Source of the DNA: DASVCN01 sp040905665
GTDB lineage: Bacteria > Deinococcota > Deinococci > Deinococcales > Trueperaceae
Direction of reading: 5' to 3'
Length of the DNA: 64,000 bases
Assembly (NCBI GenBank): GCA_040905665.1
Contig: JBBDRD010000027.1
Span: 278,358 to 342,357 of the forward strand
The notes beneath the pieces were generated by a model. It was not told the origin of the DNA. It made no database searches and saw only the letters and a program-made list of their open reading frames with translations. Both the position numbers and the translations under genes were made by a program. Shown here piece after piece: positions 42,273-50,854 of the stretch; position 1 is the first letter of the stretch; each line of letters starts with the position of its first letter.

Positions 42273-43286
42273 ATGGCCAGGCGAGTGATGGAACAAAACT
42301 CTTCCAGTGCCTTCTGCGCGCGACAAATGTTGCGGGCGACGAGCCGTACGTTTGCGCTGTCGATAGAGCAGCTACCGGGCGTGCCGCGCCGCTGCATCGC
42401 GGTCGCGTATCTCCTGCTTCGCGTGTCGGACTATATCGAGGACAATGAGGTCATGAGCGCGACCGCCAAGGCGGAGTTGTTGCGTGCCTGGGCGACGGTA
42501 TTGGAGCGAGGCGGGCCGGTGGAGGCGCTGGTCGCGGTGTTGCCGGCCGCGGGCGCCGATGATCCGGAAGCTCGCCTCGCCGATCAGGCCGGGAAACTGC
42601 TGGGCGAGCTCCGTCGTTTGCCTGAGGAGCTTCAGGAGATCGTGGTTTGCTACGTCACCGAGACGACTCGTGGCATGGCCCGTTGGCAGGAGCGAGGTCC
42701 CTTCCTACTTAGCGAAGTTGACCTGGACGAGTACATGCATTACGTCGCGGGAATTGTCGGTCACCTGATTACTGAGGTCTTCGCCTGGCACTCACCCAGT
42801 ATCGCTAAGCGCCAGGATGACCTCATGCCGCTGGCCCACGAGTACGGTTTGGCCCTGCAGACGGTCAACGTCATCCGCGGCCTTCGTTCCGACTTCGAGC
42901 GCGGCTGGGTTTTCGTGCCGGACAGCCTCTGTGCTAAGGAGGGACTGAGCCAGCACGAGCTCTTCCAGAGTGAGCGCCGTGCCGAGGCGATGCAGGTCGT
43001 GACGAATCTCGCCCGCAAGGCCGAGGGTCACCTCGAGAGCGGACTCCGCTATGTGGCGGCGCTGCCACGACGGCATCACCAGATTCGGCTCGCCTGCATG
43101 TGGCCGCTGCTATTCGCTGCCAGGACCCTGGCGGTGAGTCGTCACGACCCCGCGGTTCTGGAAACGGAGGTGAAGATCAGCCGGGCGCAGGTGCGGGAGA
43201 TAGTGCTTCGCAGCCGCTTCCTCGGTTGGTCCAATGCCTGGTTCGAGGGCTACTACTGGCAGTTGATGAAAGCACCTGGCTCGTGA
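42273..43286 (+). CDS. squalene/phytoene synthase family protein
   Basis: A 337-aa all-helical isoprenoid synthase. The first Asp-rich motif is YLLLRVSDYIEDNE and the second region is NVIRGLRSDFERGWVFVPD, both at the usual distance. The start SRTFALSIEQLPG and the spacing look closer to squalene synthase than to CrtB. It condenses two prenyl diphosphates, giving squalene or a carotenoid/hopanoid precursor; which one is not settled by sequence. The ATG at 42273 follows GAAGAGG without a gap; the ATG at 42288 is an alternative. No other isoprenoid gene is near. Confidence 0.88.
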   Translation: MARRVMEQNSSSAFCARQMLRATSRTFALSIEQLPGVPRRCIAVAYLLLRVSDYIEDNEVMSATAKAELLRAWATVLERGGPVEALVAVLPAAGADDPEARLADQAGKLLGELRRLPEELQEIVVCYVTETTRGMARWQERGPFLLSEVDLDEYMHYVAGIVGHLITEVFAWHSPSIAKRQDDLMPLAHEYGLALQTVNVIRGLRSDFERGWVFVPDSLCAKEGLSQHELFQSERRAEAMQVVTNLARKAEGHLESGLRYVAALPRRHHQIRLACMWPLLFAARTLAVSRHDPAVLETEVKISRAQVREIVLRSRFLGWSNAWFEGYYWQLMKAPGS

Positions 43287-43356
43287 TCGAAGGACCCGCC
43301 TGTACTACAGACTCCGCTGTCGACTCGCGCAATCATGAACCCGAGGGGGAACTTAC

Positions 43357-43590
43357 ATGCCATACGACAAGGTCACGGAATTGCCCGACAGCGTGCGCGA
43401 CAACGTCCCCAAGCATGCGCAGGATATTTATAAGGAAGCCTTCAACAGCGCCTGGGATCAGTACGACGAACCCGAGGAGCGGCGGGGCGACGCGTCACGT
43501 GAAGAAACCGCCCATAAGGTAGCTTGGTCGGCGGTGAAGCGGGAGTACGAGAAGAACGGGGAAGGTCGCTGGGTCGAGAAGAAGGAGTGA
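43357..43590 (+). CDS. ChaB family protein
   Basis: A 77-aa protein of the ChaB family: MPYDKVTELPDSVRDNVPKH followed by AQDIYKEAFNSAWDQY, with a C-terminal HKVAWSAVKREY helix. ChaB was named as a regulator of a cation transporter, but the family is widespread and its role is unclear; many genomes keep it with stress genes. GAGGGGAA stands 6-7 nt before the ATG. The second copy of the RNA-like element follows 65 nt after the stop, as the first follows dodecin. Confidence 0.92.
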   Translation: MPYDKVTELPDSVRDNVPKHAQDIYKEAFNSAWDQYDEPEERRGDASREETAHKVAWSAVKREYEKNGEGRWVEKKE

Positions 43591-43654
43591 GGACCACTCG
43601 CCTCTCCCGGTCGAGCTGTTCAGGCGGGGGTGACAACTGTAACTACGTTTGACT

Positions 43655-43758
43655 ATCACCGGGACCTTTCATAGCCCCCACGGAACACGTATCCTTCTAT
43701 TTACGGGGGCAGCGGAACCACCGAAGATAAGACCGGCGGACGGGGGCTCGCCGGTCTT
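43655..43758 (+). ncRNA. putative structured RNA element, copy 2
   Basis: Aligns without gaps to 23645-23713 and shares the same perfect 23-nt block (43701-43723). Here GCCCC (43674-43678) can pair perfectly with GGGGC just after the CGTA/TACG stem (43688-43691, 43702-43705), and a CGG-AACCA-CCG hairpin follows. The closing hairpin AAGACCGGCG / CGCCGGTCTT (43729-43738, 43749-43758) matches that of copy 1, with ACGGGGG in both loops, but its T tract is weak. No + strand gene lies downstream, so this copy cannot be an attenuator for a following gene; a 3'-UTR element or sRNA is more likely. The ~175 nt from 43759 to 43933 show nothing further. Confidence 0.55.
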
Positions 43759-43933
43759 ACTCTTGTCGGTCGCGACCTTAATCAGTCCCCCCAGCCTTCG
43801 ATCACGGTCTTGACGAGGTGGCCGAGGAGTCGCGCAAGTTGAGGCGGATGGTCGCGCTGAACCGAGAGTGAGAAGCGCTCGAAGCAGAACATCTGCCTCG
43901 GGCGCCCCGTTAGACCCGACTGCTACCGGGCAC

Positions 43934-44215
43934 TCATCCTCGGTTATCTGCTTTTGACCCCTTCTCTTTGGGGCGCTCCTCCGTTTCACCCGTTTCCTCA
44001 TCGTCTTCTTTGTACTGGTGCCCTTCGCGGGCCATGAACCTGTCTTCCTCCTGAACCATGTCGGCGGTGTACTGGTCGTCCGGGTGATTGTCGTAGCCTT
44101 CGGTCGGATCGAAATTCTGACCCTTGTCGTACGAACCGTGGCGATCCTTCGGGTTCTCGGGCGTGTTGTACTGCTTCTTTGGATCCTGTTCCTTGAAATT
44201 CGTGTCTGGAGCCAT
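43934..44215 (-). CDS. small hydrophilic protein, unknown function
   Basis: A 93-aa protein without hydrophobic segments, rich in Asp, Glu, Lys, Asn, Pro and Gly (PDTNFKEQDPKKQYNTPENP, QYTADMVQEEDRFM, then a charged tail ending KGSKADNRG). No family recognised. The composition is that of a disordered hydrophilin-like stress protein. It has an excellent start: GAAGGGGGG ahead of the ATG at 44215. A TTG further upstream at 44230 overlaps the ribosome-binding site and is less likely. It sits between chaB and transaldolase. Confidence 0.65.
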   Translation of the reverse strand: MAPDTNFKEQDPKKQYNTPENPKDRHGSYDKGQNFDPTEGYDNHPDDQYTADMVQEEDRFMAREGHQYKEDDEETGETEERPKEKGSKADNRG

Positions 44216-44325
44216 GTTGCCCCCCTTCAACCCACAGTCTGGGCCCCCGTTAGCTCATCAACTGTGTATCTCCCTATGGTGCATGAGGGCGCCGCCTTAC
44301 GGCGCGTTCACATGCGTCCAGGACA

Positions 44326-45480
44326 TCATCGAGTGTGAGAGGCGCCACCCAGTAGCTCGCTCTGGGCGCTCGTTTTCGCGGCCTCCGTTAGTGCTTGAAC
44401 CAGGGAGTCGAACGGCTTTACGAACTTATCGACGCCCTCCTGCTCGAGCTTGGCGGTCACCTCGTCGATGTCTATCCCTAACTCTCCCAACAGACGAAGC
44501 TGTTCGGCGGCCTCCTCCACACCCTCTTCGACGCGTGAGGCGGGTTCACCATGATCGCGATAGGCGTCCAGGGTATCGACCGGCATGGTGTTCACGGTGT
44601 CAGGGCCAATGAGTGGTTCGACGTACATCGTGTCGCTGTATGCAGGGTTCTTGGCACTGGTCGAGGCCCACAGAACCCGTTGGGTGCGTGCCCCCTTCGC
44701 GGCGAGCTTGGCGAAGCGCTCGCTACCGAAGATCTCCTGGTAAGCCCTATAGGCGAGCTTTGCGTTGGCGACCGCGATCTTGCCCTTGAGGTCGGCGGCT
44801 CGCCCGCCCCGCGCACCGCCCTCCCGTTCGACGGCCTCCAGCAGCGGATCGACCATCACGTCGATGCGGCTGAGGAAGAACGAGGCTACCGAGGCGACTC
44901 GCTCGACCGATTGGCCGGAGGCATGACGCTCCTCCAGACCAGCGATGTACTCGTTGGCAACCTGGCGGTAGCGCCCGATTCCGAAGAGCAGGGTGACGTT
45001 CACATTGATGCCCTCGGCAATGAGTTGCCGGATTGCCGGTAGACCCGCTTCGGTGCCGGGTACCTTGATGAACACGTTCGGCCGCGCGAGCTCCGCCCAC
45101 AGGTGGCGCGCCTCGGTGATTGTTGCCTCGGTATCGAACGCCAGGTGCGGGTTCACCTCCAGCGATACGAACCCGTAACGCCCGTCGCTTTCATCGTAGA
45201 CAGGGCGAAGCAGATCGGCGGCGGCCTGGATGTCGGCGATTACCAGCTCCTCGTAGACCTCCTCAACGCTCTGCCCTTCGCGCTGCAACTGCGCTATCGT
45301 CTCGTCGTAGTCGCTACTCTGGGTGATTGCCTTCTGGAAGATAGCTGGATTCGAGGTAACGCCGCGTAGGCCGTCGCGCTCGATAAGAGTTTTCAACGTC
45401 CCGTCGGTGAGCATGCTGCGGCTGATTTCGTCCATATAAACGGACTGCCCGAACTCTTGCAGCTTCTTGAGTCTATTCAT
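44326..45480 (-). CDS. tal: transaldolase
   Basis: A 384-aa pentose phosphate pathway enzyme that moves a dihydroxyacetone unit between sugar phosphates. It belongs to the longer (~370-aa) subfamily: RDGLRGVTSNPAIFQKAI, YGFVSLEVNPHLAFDTEATI, ARPNVFIKVPGTEAGLPAI (Schiff-base Lys in KVPGT), and GINVNVTLLFGIGRY. Later AGARTQRVLWASTSAKNP is typical. GAGGAGG stands 7 nt before the ATG. It ends 110 nt from the hydrophilic protein gene on the same strand. Confidence 0.95.
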   Translation of the reverse strand: MNRLKKLQEFGQSVYMDEISRSMLTDGTLKTLIERDGLRGVTSNPAIFQKAITQSSDYDETIAQLQREGQSVEEVYEELVIADIQAAADLLRPVYDESDGRYGFVSLEVNPHLAFDTEATITEARHLWAELARPNVFIKVPGTEAGLPAIRQLIAEGINVNVTLLFGIGRYRQVANEYIAGLEERHASGQSVERVASVASFFLSRIDVMVDPLLEAVEREGGARGGRAADLKGKIAVANAKLAYRAYQEIFGSERFAKLAAKGARTQRVLWASTSAKNPAYSDTMYVEPLIGPDTVNTMPVDTLDAYRDHGEPASRVEEGVEEAAEQLRLLGELGIDIDEVTAKLEQEGVDKFVKPFDSLVQALTEAAKTSAQSELLGGASHTR

Positions 45481-45510
45481 CTATTGCCTCCTCATGCGGC
45501 TTCCTTAGGG

Positions 45511-45542
45511 TGCGGCTTAGTTCTGGTACGGCTTAGTTCTGA
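45511..45542 (+). repeat. 16-bp tandem repeat upstream of transaldolase
   Basis: Two units TRCGGCTTAGTTCTGR (14 of 16 identical) with a partial third begin 30 nt upstream of the transaldolase start codon, in its probable promoter region. Confidence 0.7.
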
Positions 45543-45687
45543 TACGCCACGGTTCTAAGGTGCCTAGGTGCTTGCTTAAGAATAAATCCTGGTCGAAGCG
45601 GTCTGGGTGGGGCCGCTTACCGGTGCCTCGGCCGGACCTCGCCCGGTCAGCGAAAACGCGGTTGTCACGACTTGGGAGCCTTCCTGC

Positions 45688-46245
45688 CTACACCGCCTCC
45701 TCGATGCCTACCGCCAAAACATCCTCCGCCTCCAACTCCAGCTCGACGCGGGGGAGAGGTTGCACCGCCGGGCCGCTCACCGCCCGCCCTCCGTCGCTGG
45801 GCGAGAACACGCTCAGGTGACAGGGGCACACCAGCTCCGGCGTATCGGTTCGGTAGTTGAAGGCGAAGGCGATCGCTTCGATGTCGCGGTTGAGTGAAAC
45901 CGTACAGCCCTGATGGGTGCAAGTTCGGCTGAATGCCGCCAGATGCACAGAGCCGACGCTCAAGCCACCGGCAACGGCTTCGGGCAGCCTGAGCGCTAGG
46001 GCGGGTTGCCCCGCCAGCTCGAACGTCACGGCATCCCAAGGCTGGGCGAACTCGCCGATGGGCGCTACCGTAACCGGCTCGCGCGCTGCGAACCGAGGCG
46101 CCTGCACGGCGGGCAGCTTGCCCAAGAGAACTCGGCGGCCCTCGAAGAGGGCGTAACCTGCGCCGGCCACGGCAGCCACTACCGGCAGTCGCCAAAGCCA
46201 GGTAAGTAGCTGGCGCCGGCCGGGATCGGGAACGCCGTTGCTCAC
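45688..46245 (-). CDS. Rieske [2Fe-2S] protein
   Basis: A 185-aa membrane-anchored iron-sulphur protein. Cluster ligands lie in CTHQGC (Cys109, His111) and CPCHLSVF (Cys140, His143), and Cys114 with Cys142 can form the structural disulphide of true Rieske proteins. The N-terminus has PGRRQLLTWLW followed by a hydrophobic helix, a plausible Tat signal-anchor. The start is GTG overlapping the stop of the cytochrome gene (GTGA), so it is coupled to the ccm operon. It may serve a bc-type complex or the fused cytochrome upstream; no cytochrome b gene is in the window. Confidence 0.88.
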   Translation of the reverse strand: MSNGVPDPGRRQLLTWLWRLPVVAAVAGAGYALFEGRRVLLGKLPAVQAPRFAAREPVTVAPIGEFAQPWDAVTFELAGQPALALRLPEAVAGGLSVGSVHLAAFSRTCTHQGCTVSLNRDIEAIAFAFNYRTDTPELVCPCHLSVFSPSDGGRAVSGPAVQPLPRVELELEAEDVLAVGIEEAV

Positions 46246-47789
46246 TGCACCTCGCCCGAGGCGCTCAACCTCTCGGTAACGAACTCCACAACTGCGTCGA
46301 TCTCTTGGCTGCTTAGCACGGCGGTGAAGCCCGGCATCATCCCGCGTCCGAAGCTCACCGCATTTCGCACGTTCTGCTCGTTTACAGCTCGCGAATTTCC
46401 CGCCAGACGCGGACCAGAGGCGCCCATCCCCGACTGCCCATGACAGCCGGCGCAATTCTGTGCGAAGACGCGCTCCCCGGTACCGGTAGCGGCTGCCTCT
46501 GCAACCGGCCCGCCCTCAGCCAGAGGGGCGGCTTCCACCGGGTCTTCGCCTCCCAGGCGAGCACGAGCGTCCTCGATGAGGCCCGGCACTCTCCCCGCTT
46601 GCTCCTCGCCCACCAGGCTCAGGTGGCGTTCCCAGATTTCGATTGCGTCGGCAAAGCGCTCGGCGCTGTAGTAGGCATTGCCCAGGAACAGCAAGGTGTT
46701 CGCGCCAACCTGCTCGCTCATTGCGGCCCGTTCCATCAGGGCGATAGCATCCTCATTACGGCCGCTGAGGAAAAGGAGTTGACCGGTTCGCCCCAAAGCC
46801 TGCGGATCGTTCGGATCGAACTCGGTGAGTACCTGGAAGTAGGTCTCCACGGCCCTTCCTCGTTCGTCGGCGCGCCACAACGCATCGGCGTAGACCAGCA
46901 GGGCCTCCTGATTGGGATCCGTAGCCAGTTGAGCGGCTAGCGGCTGTAGTTCTCCGACAAGTTGGAGCCGGGCACCCACCTGAGGGTCGCCGGCGCCGCC
47001 GGGAGCCGCGCTGAACGCTTGCCATGCCTCCTCGGCTGCCGTCAGGTCACCGCTTGAGAAGTAGATTTCCCCCAGTGCGTAGAGGGTGTCGAGGTCCGTC
47101 GGGTCGAGTTCCCGCGCCCTCTCGAGGTAGCCGAGGGAAGCGTTCAGGTCACTCTGCAGAGTCAGGAAGCCGAGCCGGCGGTAGGCGAGGGAAGAGCTCG
47201 CCCCCGCCTCCTCGGTCGCCCGCCGGTAGGTCTCGGCGGCTCCCTCGGCATTCCCGACCTGCCAGTAGCCATCCGCCAGGGCCAGTAGATTTTCGGCGCT
47301 CGGCGTCCGCTCGGCAACCTGTTGCAGATCGCGCAACTGCCTGGCCGCGTCGAGATCTTCCTGAAAGAAGGTGGTGACGGTGGAGTTGTCGCCCACCCTG
47401 GGAAACACGAAAGCGCTAAGGCTGGTAGCAACTACGACGGCGATAGCCAGTAGCGCCAAGGCGCCGTAGGGAGCTCGTTTGCGGCGCGGCGCGGCGCGCT
47501 CGGAGGGACCGGGTTGGGCGCTGGAGCGTTCGTCCAGAACCCGCAGCACCTTGGCCGCTTTCGCCTCATAGCGGGCACGCAACTGTGCGCGCCGCTCCTG
47601 GGGAAGATCGTCGCGCAAGTCCAGCTCCTTGATTGCGCGAAAGAGTGCCGTCTTCTCCTCCTCGAGGTCGATAGTTATTGGATCGCCCTGTGGGGGTAGT
47701 GGGTCGGCACCGCGGGGCAGCACCAGCGGCAGGGCGACGTAGGTGAACAGGGCGAGTCCCAGGAGGACGATTATCAGGGTGGTCAGCAT
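46242..47789 (-). CDS. CcmI-like TPR protein fused to cytochrome c domain
   Basis: A 515-aa protein. Residues 1-130 look like CcmI: a first membrane helix (2-22), a cytoplasmic segment with ELDLRDDLPQERRAQLRARYE, and a second helix (108-130). Residues about 140-410 hold TPR repeats (YLERARELDPTDLDTLYALG). An Ala/Gly linker leads to a class I cytochrome c domain with CAGCH (Cys446, Cys449, His450) and a Met ligand in GRGMMPGF (484/485). CcmI presents apocytochrome to the haem lyase, so a c-type haem protein fused to it is unusual. It is co-transcribed after ccmH and overlaps the Rieske start. Confidence 0.85.
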   Translation of the reverse strand: MLTTLIIVLLGLALFTYVALPLVLPRGADPLPPQGDPITIDLEEEKTALFRAIKELDLRDDLPQERRAQLRARYEAKAAKVLRVLDERSSAQPGPSERAAPRRKRAPYGALALLAIAVVVATSLSAFVFPRVGDNSTVTTFFQEDLDAARQLRDLQQVAERTPSAENLLALADGYWQVGNAEGAAETYRRATEEAGASSSLAYRRLGFLTLQSDLNASLGYLERARELDPTDLDTLYALGEIYFSSGDLTAAEEAWQAFSAAPGGAGDPQVGARLQLVGELQPLAAQLATDPNQEALLVYADALWRADERGRAVETYFQVLTEFDPNDPQALGRTGQLLFLSGRNEDAIALMERAAMSEQVGANTLLFLGNAYYSAERFADAIEIWERHLSLVGEEQAGRVPGLIEDARARLGGEDPVEAAPLAEGGPVAEAAATGTGERVFAQNCAGCHGQSGMGASGPRLAGNSRAVNEQNVRNAVSFGRGMMPGFTAVLSSQEIDAVVEFVTERLSASGEVQ

Positions 47790-47817
47790 CGATTATCCAA
47801 ATCCATTACGGGAGCCG

Positions 47818-48261
47818 CTAGTCGGCCAGCGCATCGCGCACCCGCTTGAGGTCGGACTCGTCGACCTCGATGGGTTCCTTGCTAGCGCGAGTCCAGCGGC
47901 GCACGAACACAACCAGGGCGGTGAGCCCCACCAGCGCCGCAACCAATGGCAGAATCCATACCAGCAGATAAAGTCCTCGCTTGGGGGGTTCGAGGAGGAT
48001 CCAGTCGCCGTAGCGCTCCTGGAAGAAGGCCAGAATTTGTGCTTCGCTACGCCCCTGCTCGAGCTGCTCCTGAACGATCTGCCGCATTTGAATCGAGGTA
48101 GGGGAACTCGACTGGGCAACCGACTCCGAAACGCAGACCGGGCAGCGTAACTGGGCGGCAATCTCGAAGGTTCGCGCTTCGAGTTGCGAGGCGGCCTCTT
48201 GGGCTTGCGCCGCCATCAAGAGGGCCAGGAGCGCGAGAAGGAGGAGGGGCCGCGGGCTCAC
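47818..48261 (-). CDS. ccmH: cytochrome c maturation protein CcmH
   Basis: A 147-aa protein with a signal peptide (PLLLLALLALLMAAQAQ), the thiol motif LRCPVC (Cys40, Cys43), the three-helix segment QMRQIVQEQLEQGRSEAQI with FFQERYGDWILLEPP, and a C-terminal membrane helix. It reduces the CxxCH cysteines of apocytochromes with CcmG. The start is GTG overlapping the ccmG stop (GTGA). Confidence 0.95.
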   Translation of the reverse strand: MSPRPLLLLALLALLMAAQAQEAASQLEARTFEIAAQLRCPVCVSESVAQSSSPTSIQMRQIVQEQLEQGRSEAQILAFFQERYGDWILLEPPKRGLYLLVWILPLVAALVGLTALVVFVRRWTRASKEPIEVDESDLKRVRDALAD

Positions 48262-48797
48262 TGCAGCAGAGCCCCGATCTGTTCGTCGAGGACGTCCTGA
48301 TTGACGATCCCCGTGTGCTTGTAGGCAAGGGTTCCATCGGCCCGTATGAAGTATGTTTCCGGAACGCCAAAGAGGCCCCAGTCGATGCTCACCCGGGAAT
48401 CCTCGTCGATGAGGTTAGGGAAGGTGAGGCCGAACTCGTTGATGAACTCGACGCCCCCTTGAGCGTTGCGCTCTTGCGTCTGTACGCCGACGATGGTGAC
48501 CTGGTCACCGTAACGGCGCCAGGCGGCCTCCAGTACCGGCGCTTCCTGCCGGCAGGGGATGCACCAGGTGGCCCAGAAGTTGACTACCATCGGGTTCCCC
48601 AGCCCCTCGGAGTCGAACTCGAAGGAGCTGCCGTACTGTGTTCTAAAGGGCGCGTGTACCGCCAGATCAAAATTGGGCATTCGCTTGTCGAGGCGCGCCG
48701 AGGCGATGGCGCGGTCCGGCTGACCGCGCAGCAAACCAAACAGGAACAGTGCACCAAGCGCACCCACTACCGCGACCACGACCAGCAACCGCTTCAT
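48258..48797 (-). CDS. ccmG: thiol-disulphide protein CcmG/DsbE/ResA-like
   Basis: A 179-aa membrane-anchored thioredoxin fold. An N-terminal helix (LLVVVAVVGALGALFLFGLL) precedes the active site NFWATWCIPCRQEAPVL (Cys79, Cys82); the cis-Pro is in FGVPETYFI, and the family insert GVEFINEFGLTFPNL is present. It passes electrons to CcmH and apocytochrome. The ATG at 48797 overlaps the stop of ccmF (ATGA), which fixes the start against a longer frame. Confidence 0.94.
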   Translation of the reverse strand: MKRLLVVVAVVGALGALFLFGLLRGQPDRAIASARLDKRMPNFDLAVHAPFRTQYGSSFEFDSEGLGNPMVVNFWATWCIPCRQEAPVLEAAWRRYGDQVTIVGVQTQERNAQGGVEFINEFGLTFPNLIDEDSRVSIDWGLFGVPETYFIRADGTLAYKHTGIVNQDVLDEQIGALLQ

Positions 48798-50800
48798 ATC
48801 CGCACCGTCGCGTCGTTCGTGGCGGGGCGCTCCGCCCGTTTCGTTTGAGGCAAGAGCGACCAGACCGTGCCGAAGGCGAGTATCAGCCCACCCAGCCATA
48901 TCCAGATGACCAGCGGACTCTGTACCACCCTTAGGACCACGAAATTCTGATCCTCGGATACATCACCGGCCAGGGATAGGTAGAGGTCGTGCCAGGGCGT
49001 GTAGAGGACATCGGGCGTGGGGGCGCTCTGCTGGTTGCCGCCAAAGATGTTGATACGTGGGCGAAGCGTGGTTATATCCCGGCCGTCGCGGGCAACCTCG
49101 ACTATGGCTCCAGAGGTCAGGCGTCCCGGCGTCCGATCTTCGAACGGTTCGATGGCGGTAAGGGTGTAACCGCGAAACTCGACAGGTTCGCCAAAGTCGA
49201 AGCGCATCTGCTGATCCACCCGGTATCCCGAGGCGGCCATCACCCCCAGTGCGATGACGACGACTCCCAGGTGCACGATCATCGATCCGAAGCGTCGGCG
49301 GCTCTCGAAGGCGTACTGGCGGAAAACGCTCACGGCACTACGGTTGGCCAAGCGAATTCGTGGCGCCAGGGCACCGTGAAGGAGCAGTGCGACGCTCACC
49401 AGGTTCCAGCCGGCCAGTGCGACGGTTATCAGCGGGTAGATGAGGCGCATTCCCAGGAGGAACGCCGTCAGCCCGGCGAGAAGCGCTACCAGGCCCATCC
49501 AGGATAGATTGCGGCGCAGCGAGTGCCCCTCGGCTTTACGCCAAGGGAGCAATGGTCCGATTCCCATGAGCAGGAAGATCGCCATCCAGATAGGCACGCT
49601 CACCTGGTCGAAGAAGGGCGCGCCAACAGTCACCTTGTCGCCGGTGATGGCCTCGACGATGAGCGGGAAGATGGTGCCCAGCAGCACCGCGAAGGCGATG
49701 GCGAGAAAGAAGATATTGCCAAGCAAAAAAGCGCCCTCGCGGCTAACCGGGTCGTCGAGTTCGGCTCGGTCGCGCACCTGATCCCAGCGCAAGGCGATGA
49801 GCCCGAACGAGAACAGGACGACCAGCACGAAGAAGCCGAGGAATAGCGGACCGACCGGCCCGTCACCAAAGGCGTGGACCGAGGAGACGATGCCCGAGCG
49901 CGTGAGGAAGGTGCCCAGGATGGTGAGGGAGAAGGTGAGGGCAACCAGTAGAAGGTTCCAGCCTTTGAGCATCCGCCTTCGCTCCTGCACCTGGACGCTA
50001 TGGATAAAGGCGGTGGCGGTTAGCCAGGGCAGGAACGACACGTTTTCCACCGGATCCCAGGCCCAAAATCCACCCCAACCCAGCACCTCGTAACTCCACC
50101 AGCCGCCGGCGATGATTGCCGCCGACAGGAAGCCCCAGCCGGTGAGGGTCCAGCGGCGAGTCTGGGTCATCCAGGTGACGCCGGGCTGACGCGTGATGAG
50201 GGCGGCCATGGCGTAGGCGAATGGCACGGTGAGGCCCACGAAACCGAGGTACATGAGAACGGGGTGCACGGCCATCATCCAATGGTTCTGCAGGAGCGGG
50301 TTGGGTCCGGGGCCGTCCAGGGGTGGGTTGACGAGCAGCCGGAAGGGGCTGGCGGCGATCGCGGTCACGCCCAGGAAGAAGATCTGCACGCCCTGCATCA
50401 CCACCAGCGCCCAGGGGCGCAGAACCGTGTTGGGCGCGGTGACGGCCAGCGCCGCGGTGTAACCGGAGAGCAGCCAGCCCCACAGCAGGATCGAGCCCTC
50501 CAGCGCCGCCCACAAGGTGACGACCTTGACCCAGACCGGCGAAGCGATCCTGGAGTGCTCGGCCACGTAACTAACGCTGAAGTCGTCGTTGAGCAGCGCA
50601 ACCTCCATGACGAACACAGCTGCTGTCAAGGCCAGGAAAACCGCGACCGCCGCCATCCGGGCGGAGGTTTGCAGGCGCGCATCACGGCGCAGCGCCCCTG
50701 CCACGCCGGTAATGAGTGCGTAGAGGGCAAGCGCCAGGGCCAGAAAAACGCAGGCGCCGCCCAGTGTCGCCAGGCTGATACCGCCCCCGACCCCAATCAT
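48794..50800 (-). CDS. ccmF: haem lyase CcmF
   Basis: A 668-aa polytopic membrane protein. The Trp-rich haem-handling loop is WGGFWAWDPVENVSFLPWL, preceded by histidines in AVHPVLMYLGF, and a large periplasmic loop stands before the last helix (SPLVIWIWLGGLILAFGTVW). It attaches haem from CcmE to apocytochrome c. It follows ccmE by 47 nt, a gap filled by a 17-bp tandem repeat. Confidence 0.96.
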   Translation of the reverse strand: MIGVGGGISLATLGGACVFLALALALYALITGVAGALRRDARLQTSARMAAVAVFLALTAAVFVMEVALLNDDFSVSYVAEHSRIASPVWVKVVTLWAALEGSILLWGWLLSGYTAALAVTAPNTVLRPWALVVMQGVQIFFLGVTAIAASPFRLLVNPPLDGPGPNPLLQNHWMMAVHPVLMYLGFVGLTVPFAYAMAALITRQPGVTWMTQTRRWTLTGWGFLSAAIIAGGWWSYEVLGWGGFWAWDPVENVSFLPWLTATAFIHSVQVQERRRMLKGWNLLLVALTFSLTILGTFLTRSGIVSSVHAFGDGPVGPLFLGFFVLVVLFSFGLIALRWDQVRDRAELDDPVSREGAFLLGNIFFLAIAFAVLLGTIFPLIVEAITGDKVTVGAPFFDQVSVPIWMAIFLLMGIGPLLPWRKAEGHSLRRNLSWMGLVALLAGLTAFLLGMRLIYPLITVALAGWNLVSVALLLHGALAPRIRLANRSAVSVFRQYAFESRRRFGSMIVHLGVVVIALGVMAASGYRVDQQMRFDFGEPVEFRGYTLTAIEPFEDRTPGRLTSGAIVEVARDGRDITTLRPRINIFGGNQQSAPTPDVLYTPWHDLYLSLAGDVSEDQNFVVLRVVQSPLVIWIWLGGLILAFGTVWSLLPQTKRAERPATNDATVRI

Positions 50801-50810
50801 CGCGGCGATC

Positions 50811-50854
50811 CCTTCACTGCTGTGTTCCCTTCACTGCTGTGTTCCCTTCACTGC
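50811..50854 (+). repeat. 17-bp tandem repeat at the ccmE end
   Basis: CCTTCACTGCTGTGTTC is present 2.6 times in a row. It fills the ccmE-ccmF gap and runs into the last codons of ccmE, so copy number could change the C-terminus or spacing. Confidence 0.85.
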
